Assembly (NCBI GenBank): GCA_013290035.1
Contig: JABCYT010000075.1
Location: 1-9,745 of the forward strand
DNA from: Alphaproteobacteria bacterium
Lineage (GTDB): Bacteria; Pseudomonadota; Alphaproteobacteria; Reyranellales; Reyranellaceae
Direction: 5' to 3'
Length of the DNA stretch: 9,745 bases
A program made the position numbers and the translations under genes. Below the pieces are notes generated by a model. It was given only the letters and a program-made list of their open reading frames with translations. It ran no database searches and was not told the DNA's origin. Positions 7,592-9,745 of the stretch are shown in pieces (positions within the stretch are counted from its first letter, which is position 1; the number at the start of each line of letters is the position of its first letter).

Positions 7592-7842
7592 GGTCGTCCT
7601 TCGGTTGGAACCGCACGCCGGACATGGGCATTCGACCCGCCGTGCGCAATGGACTTGCCAAGCGCGGCGGCAAGGCCCATATGAGCCAGGTCGATAGACG
7701 GACGATGATTTGGCCCGCGCCCTTAGAACAGCGCCGCGCCAGTGAACTTGCTCCCGAACACAAGTGCGAATTCGACGGCCCGTCCGCCCACGCGAGTGAC
7801 GGCGCGCGGGCCAGCATATCTATGTTTAAGAAAGGGTCTCCC
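7592..7842. promoter_or_regulatory. Divergent intergenic region between desaturase and cold shock gene
   Basis: These 251 bp must hold the promoters of both flanking genes. A perfect 6-bp inverted repeat, CTTGCC (7654-7659) and GGCAAG (7669-7674), is present. A possible plus-strand promoter overlaps it: TTGCCA at 7655-7660, then a 17-nt spacer, then CATATG at 7678-7683. The -10 match is poor, so this is only suggestive. The cold shock gene's frame stays open upstream to an ATG at 7624, but that stretch has no cold-shock-domain character and is better read as a long 5' leader, as is common for cspA-type mRNAs. Confidence 0.4.
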
Positions 7843-8055
7843 ATGACGACGGGAACCGTGAAGTGGTTCAACAGCCAAAAGGGCTTCGGTTTCATCCAGC
7901 CCGATAATGGCGGCAGCGATGCCTTCGTGCACATCAGCGCGGTCGAGCGCGCCGGCCTTGGCATGCTGAGCGAAGGCCAGAAGGTCGAGTTCGACCTCGT
8001 GGCCGATCGCCGGAGCGGCAAGATGTCGGCCGACAATCTCAAGAAGGTCGACTGA
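7843..8055 (+). CDS. CspA-family cold shock protein
   Basis: This is a 70-residue single cold-shock-domain protein, a small OB-fold protein that binds single-stranded RNA/DNA and acts as an RNA chaperone or translation antiterminator. It begins [13 protein letters not shown]1 is KGFGFI at 13-18 and RNP2 is DAFVHIS at 26-32, with the conserved aromatic residues W8, F9, F15, F17, F28 and H30 in place. It ends ADNLKKVD, the usual length for the family. AAAGGG at 7831-7836 is 6 nt before ATG 7843. An in-frame ATG at 7822 would add seven residues (MFKKGSP) and is less likely. Temperature control cannot be read from sequence; many alphaproteobacterial paralogues are constitutive or stationary-phase induced. 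Confidence 0.95.
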   Translation: MTTGTVKWFNSQKGFGFIQPDNGGSDAFVHISAVERAGLGMLSEGQKVEFDLVADRRSGKMSADNLKKVD

Positions 8056-8076
8056 TCGCATTCTCGCCGGCAACTC

Positions 8077-8094
8077 AGCGCATTCACATGCGCT
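8077..8094 (+). terminator. Hairpin just downstream of the cold shock gene
   Basis: A perfect 7-bp stem AGCGCAT/ATGCGCT with a TCAC loop lies 22 nt after the cold shock stop codon. No T run follows at once; a pyrimidine tract (CTCTTTTTCTCC) starts about 8 nt later. It may stabilise the 3' end or be a weak terminator. Confidence 0.3.
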
Positions 8095-8173
8095 TAGGAA
8101 TCTCTTTTTCTCCGACCGACCACGGATGTACTGGCGGACCGGAGTATTGAGGGACGGATGCGATAATGCCCGA

Positions 8174-8201
8174 CGGGCGCGGCACCCAGGTGCCGTGCCC
8201 G
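8174..8201 (+). other. Strong 12-bp hairpin in the intergenic region
   Basis: Positions 8174-8185 pair with 8190-8201 around a CCAG loop. All pairs are Watson-Crick except 8179/8196, which is G-T. As plus-strand RNA that is a G-U pair, whereas the opposite strand would have an A-C mismatch. This asymmetry suggests the element acts in a plus-strand transcript. It is not followed by a T run, but the terminator hairpin starts 3 nt later. Confidence 0.6.
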
Positions 8202-8203
8202 GT

Positions 8204-8242
8204 GGCCCCGCGCCTCGACCAGGTTGCGGGGCCTTTGCTTTT
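8204..8242 (+). terminator. Rho-independent terminator upstream of the transglutaminase-like gene
   Basis: GGCCCCGC (8204-8211) pairs perfectly with GCGGGGCC (8226-8233) across a 14-nt loop and is followed by TTTGCTTTT (8234-8242). This is a credible intrinsic terminator on the plus strand. It would end cold shock transcripts about 180 nt past the stop codon, or end a short RNA starting inside 8056-8173. It lies 35 nt before the next ATG, so an attenuator role is also possible. Confidence 0.65.
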
Positions 8243-8277
8243 GTCGGCCTTGTTGCAGCGCTGATCGGGAGAGGACG

Positions 8278-9147
8278 ATGATCACCCTCGCGATTCGTCA
8301 CACGACGACCTACCGCTATCGCCTGCCCGTCTGGCTGGGACCGCACCGGCTGATGCTGCGTCCCCGCGAGAGCCGCGAACTGCGGCTGGTCTCGAGCGAG
8401 GTGACGACGACGCCCGCGGCCGCGCTGTCGTGGGCCCACGATGTCTTCGGCAACACCGTCGCCACCGCCTCGTTTGAGGGCATGACCGACCGTCTGTCGG
8501 TCGTGAGCGTCGCGGTGCTCGAGCTCTCCGCGGTCGCCTGGCCGGTCTTCGACATCGCCGCGTCGGCCATTGCCTACCCGTTTTGCTATTCCGACGACGA
8601 GTGGACGGACCTGGGTTCTCTCGCCGTACCGCTCTACGCCGACCCGGACGGACGGCTGGCGGACTGGGCGCGGGGCTTCGTGCGCAGCGCGCCGACGGAT
8701 ACGCTGGCGATGCTCAAGGATCTGCACAGCGGCGTGCCGGAATGGGTCCGCTACCAGAGCCGCGAGGAAGAGGGAACCCAGACTCCCCTGCAGACCCTGG
8801 CGCGCGGCTGGGGATCGTGTCGCGATCTCGCCGTCCTGTTCGTCGAGGCGGCGCGCAGCCTGGGATTGGGCGCCCGCATCATCTCCGGCTATTTCTACAA
8901 TCCGCAGCGGCAGTTTTCGTCGGGCGAGGCGACCCACGCCTGGGCCGAAATCTATCTGCCGGGCGCCGGATGGATCACCTTCGATCCGACCAACCGCGCC
9001 GTCGGCGGGTCGAATCTCATCCCCGTGGCGGTGGCCCGCGGCATTGCCAAGGCGATGCCGGTGACCGGTAGTTTCGTCGGAATGACCGATGCGTTCCAGG
9101 GCATGTCGGTCGAGGTCGATGTCGCGTCCGCATCGCTGGCCGCGTGA
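8278..9147 (+). CDS. Transglutaminase-like (papain-fold) family protein
   Basis: The 289-residue protein has a bacterial transglutaminase-like N-terminal beta domain (about 1-85, starting [14 protein letters not shown]) followed by a transglutaminase core. The catalytic triad is visible: Cys181 in GWGSCRDLA, His220 in [11 protein letters not shown] and Asp236 in FDPTN. Most bacterial members are thought to be cysteine proteases or amide hydrolases rather than protein crosslinkers; the substrate here is unknown. No signal peptide is seen, so it is probably cytoplasmic. The start at ATG 8278 follows GGGAGAGGACG; an upstream in-frame ATG at 8224 lies inside the terminator hairpin and is rejected. 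In many alphaproteobacteria such genes sit beside alpha-E domain and circularly permuted ATP-grasp genes, but neither is visible here. It converges on the small gene ending at 9178, with 30 nt between stops. Confidence 0.9.
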   Translation: MITLAIRHTTTYRYRLPVWLGPHRLMLRPRESRELRLVSSEVTTTPAAALSWAHDVFGNTVATASFEGMTDRLSVVSVAVLELSAVAWPVFDIAASAIAYPFCYSDDEWTDLGSLAVPLYADPDGRLADWARGFVRSAPTDTLAMLKDLHSGVPEWVRYQSREEEGTQTPLQTLARGWGSCRDLAVLFVEAARSLGLGARIISGYFYNPQRQFSSGEATHAWAEIYLPGAGWITFDPTNRAVGGSNLIPVAVARGIAKAMPVTGSFVGMTDAFQGMSVEVDVASASLAA

Positions 9148-9177
9148 AAAGCGCCCGCGGAAGCCTGACTCGTCCGC

Positions 9178-9459
9178 CTACGAGCGCCGCTTCTCGTCGA
9201 GCATGCGGGTCATCCTGGTCAGCAACTCGTCGTGCGTCTTGAACGAGGTGAGCGCCGCGGCCTTCGGCAGGGCGTCGAAACGCCGCTTACCGTCGGCGGT
9301 CAGCGTGGGCTCGCGGACGCTGCCCTCGATCAGCCTGAGCACCCGCAGGCGCACGAGGTCCCGCGACCGCAGACGGCCCGCGTCCGACTGGCCGTAAGCC
9401 ACGCGGCGCAGCGTGATGGCTTCGTTGCTGCTGAGCGGCGTGGATTGGCTCCGGGTCAA
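9178..9459 (-). CDS. Small hypothetical protein, possibly winged-helix-like, TTG start
   Basis: No named family is recognised. Read from TTG at 9459 the product is 93 aa, begins MTRSQSTPLSSNEAITLRRV, and contains LRSRDLVRLRVLRLIE followed by PTLTADGKRRFDALPKA. The second block resembles the wing end of small winged-helix DNA-binding proteins, where a Leu-Thr-x-x-Gly-x-x-x-Phe pattern is common, so a DNA-binding role is possible but unproven. A charged helix ends the protein (TRMTRMLDEKRRS). AGGAG (complement of 9467-9471) lies 7 nt before the TTG, a near-ideal site, and upstream in-frame sequence to 9696 is low-complexity and unlike protein. The TTG overlaps the stop of the upstream minus-strand ORF as TTGA, suggesting translational coupling. 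Confidence 0.7.
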   Translation of the reverse strand: MTRSQSTPLSSNEAITLRRVAYGQSDAGRLRSRDLVRLRVLRLIEGSVREPTLTADGKRRFDALPKAAALTSFKTHDELLTRMTRMLDEKRRS

Positions 9460-9671
9460 GGGCGATCTCCTGGATGAGCTCGTCGCATCTTTCGTGTCGG
9501 CTTGAGAGCTGCTGCGACGCCGGGTTTGACGGGCGTCGGCACCGTGGGCCCGGTCCGCATCAGTGCCGGCATCTTGGCCGACGCGGCGCGCCGATCGCTT
9601 GCCAACCGGCGCAACAGTGCCAGTTCGCGGAGAATGAGCTTCGGAAGCGGCGGGCTCAGGTCGTGACGCAA
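9456..9671 (-). CDS. Possible small basic protein coupled to the downstream gene
   Basis: A 71-aa product can be read from TTG at 9671 (GGAAGG, complement of 9678-9683, 6 nt upstream). It begins MRHDLSPPLPKLILRELALL and continues RRLASDRRAAS..., then a Pro/Thr stretch (RTGPTVPTPVKPG) and a basic tail. The start looks like an amphipathic helix; no family is recognised. Its TGA stop overlaps the TTG start of the next gene in the four bases TTGA (9456-9459). That is a typical coupling arrangement and the main reason to think the ORF is real. A longer version from GTG 9725 is possible but lacks a ribosome site. Beyond 9671 to the window edge I see nothing identifiable. Confidence 0.45.
   Translation of the reverse strand: MRHDLSPPLPKLILRELALLRRLASDRRAASAKMPALMRTGPTVPTPVKPGVAAALKPTRKMRRAHPGDRP
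9467..9471 (-). promoter_or_regulatory. Ribosome binding site deciding a TTG start
   Basis: AGGAG on the minus strand, 7 nt before TTG 9459. It supports that codon as the start, since no ATG or GTG in this frame has comparable placement before the conserved-looking part of the protein. Confidence 0.6.
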
Positions 9672-9745
9672 GGGGCACCTTCCAAGGGAGGGCCACGCGG
9701 CCGCCTTCAACATGGGCGCTGGCACCGATCTCTACAAGACAAGCT

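Noticed and set aside
6527..7684. 385-codon plus-strand frame opposite the desaturase
   Set aside because: It is rich in Arg, Gln, Gly and Ala with no family features, and lies opposite an intact desaturase with all three histidine boxes.
7624..7842. N-terminal extension of the cold shock protein from ATG 7624
   Set aside because: ATG 7843 has good ribosome-site spacing and gives the canonical 70-aa length; the extension has no recognisable domain and is better read as leader RNA.
8147..8167. Promoter-like TTGAGG (8147-8152) and GATAAT (8162-8167)
   Set aside because: The spacing is only 9 nt, far from the usual 16-18, and no better -35 exists upstream.
1..9745. Search for tRNA genes, insertion-sequence ends, CRISPR repeats, phage genes or a defence island
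   Set aside because: No cloverleaf, transposase, regularly spaced repeat or defence-type domain was visible by eye; except for 4666-5516 the window reads as ordinary chromosome.

Overview
The window is GC-rich, densely coded DNA with third-position G/C bias, Shine-Dalgarno-led genes and short intergenic gaps. The gene content (TamB, YihY/BrkB, CspA-type cold shock protein, DUF2141 protein, transglutaminase-like protein, remnants of TauD and Bug/TctC families) fits an alphaproteobacterial chromosome. The order is a guess; Rhodospirillales- or Hyphomicrobiales-like soil bacteria would fit. I see no rRNA, tRNA, CRISPR array, insertion sequence or phage module.

Layout. (1) 2-3682, plus: most of a TamB protein, open at the left edge and so partial. 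It converges on and overlaps (2) 3642-4553/4580, minus: a YihY/BrkB-family inner-membrane protein. (3) 4666-5516, plus: a damaged stretch. It holds a chimeric open frame joining the N-terminus of a TauD/TfdA dioxygenase to pieces of a Bug/TctC solute-binding protein, then a short secreted ORF ending like the last strand of an outer-membrane barrel. (4) 5559-6005, plus: a secreted DUF2141 protein. (5) 6013-6434, minus: a small conserved-looking hypothetical gene, preceded by a possible 29-codon small ORF. (6) 6572-7591, minus: a membrane fatty acid desaturase with three intact histidine boxes. Divergent from it is (7) 7843-8055, plus: a CspA-type cold shock protein. (8) 8056-8277: a non-coding stretch with several strong hairpins, one a good intrinsic terminator. 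(9) 8278-9147, plus: a transglutaminase-like cysteine protease-fold protein with the Cys-His-Asp triad. (10) 9178-9671, minus: two small genes that appear translationally coupled by a TTGA overlap, both read from TTG starts.

Working together: TamB and YihY both belong to the envelope but are convergent, so they are not an operon. The desaturase and cold shock gene share a 251-bp divergent intergenic region and plausibly answer the same cue, low temperature. I found no clear new multi-gene system. The items most worth a second look are the TauD/TctC chimera, the tandem hairpins at 8174-8242, and the TTG/TTGA-coupled small gene pair at the right edge.
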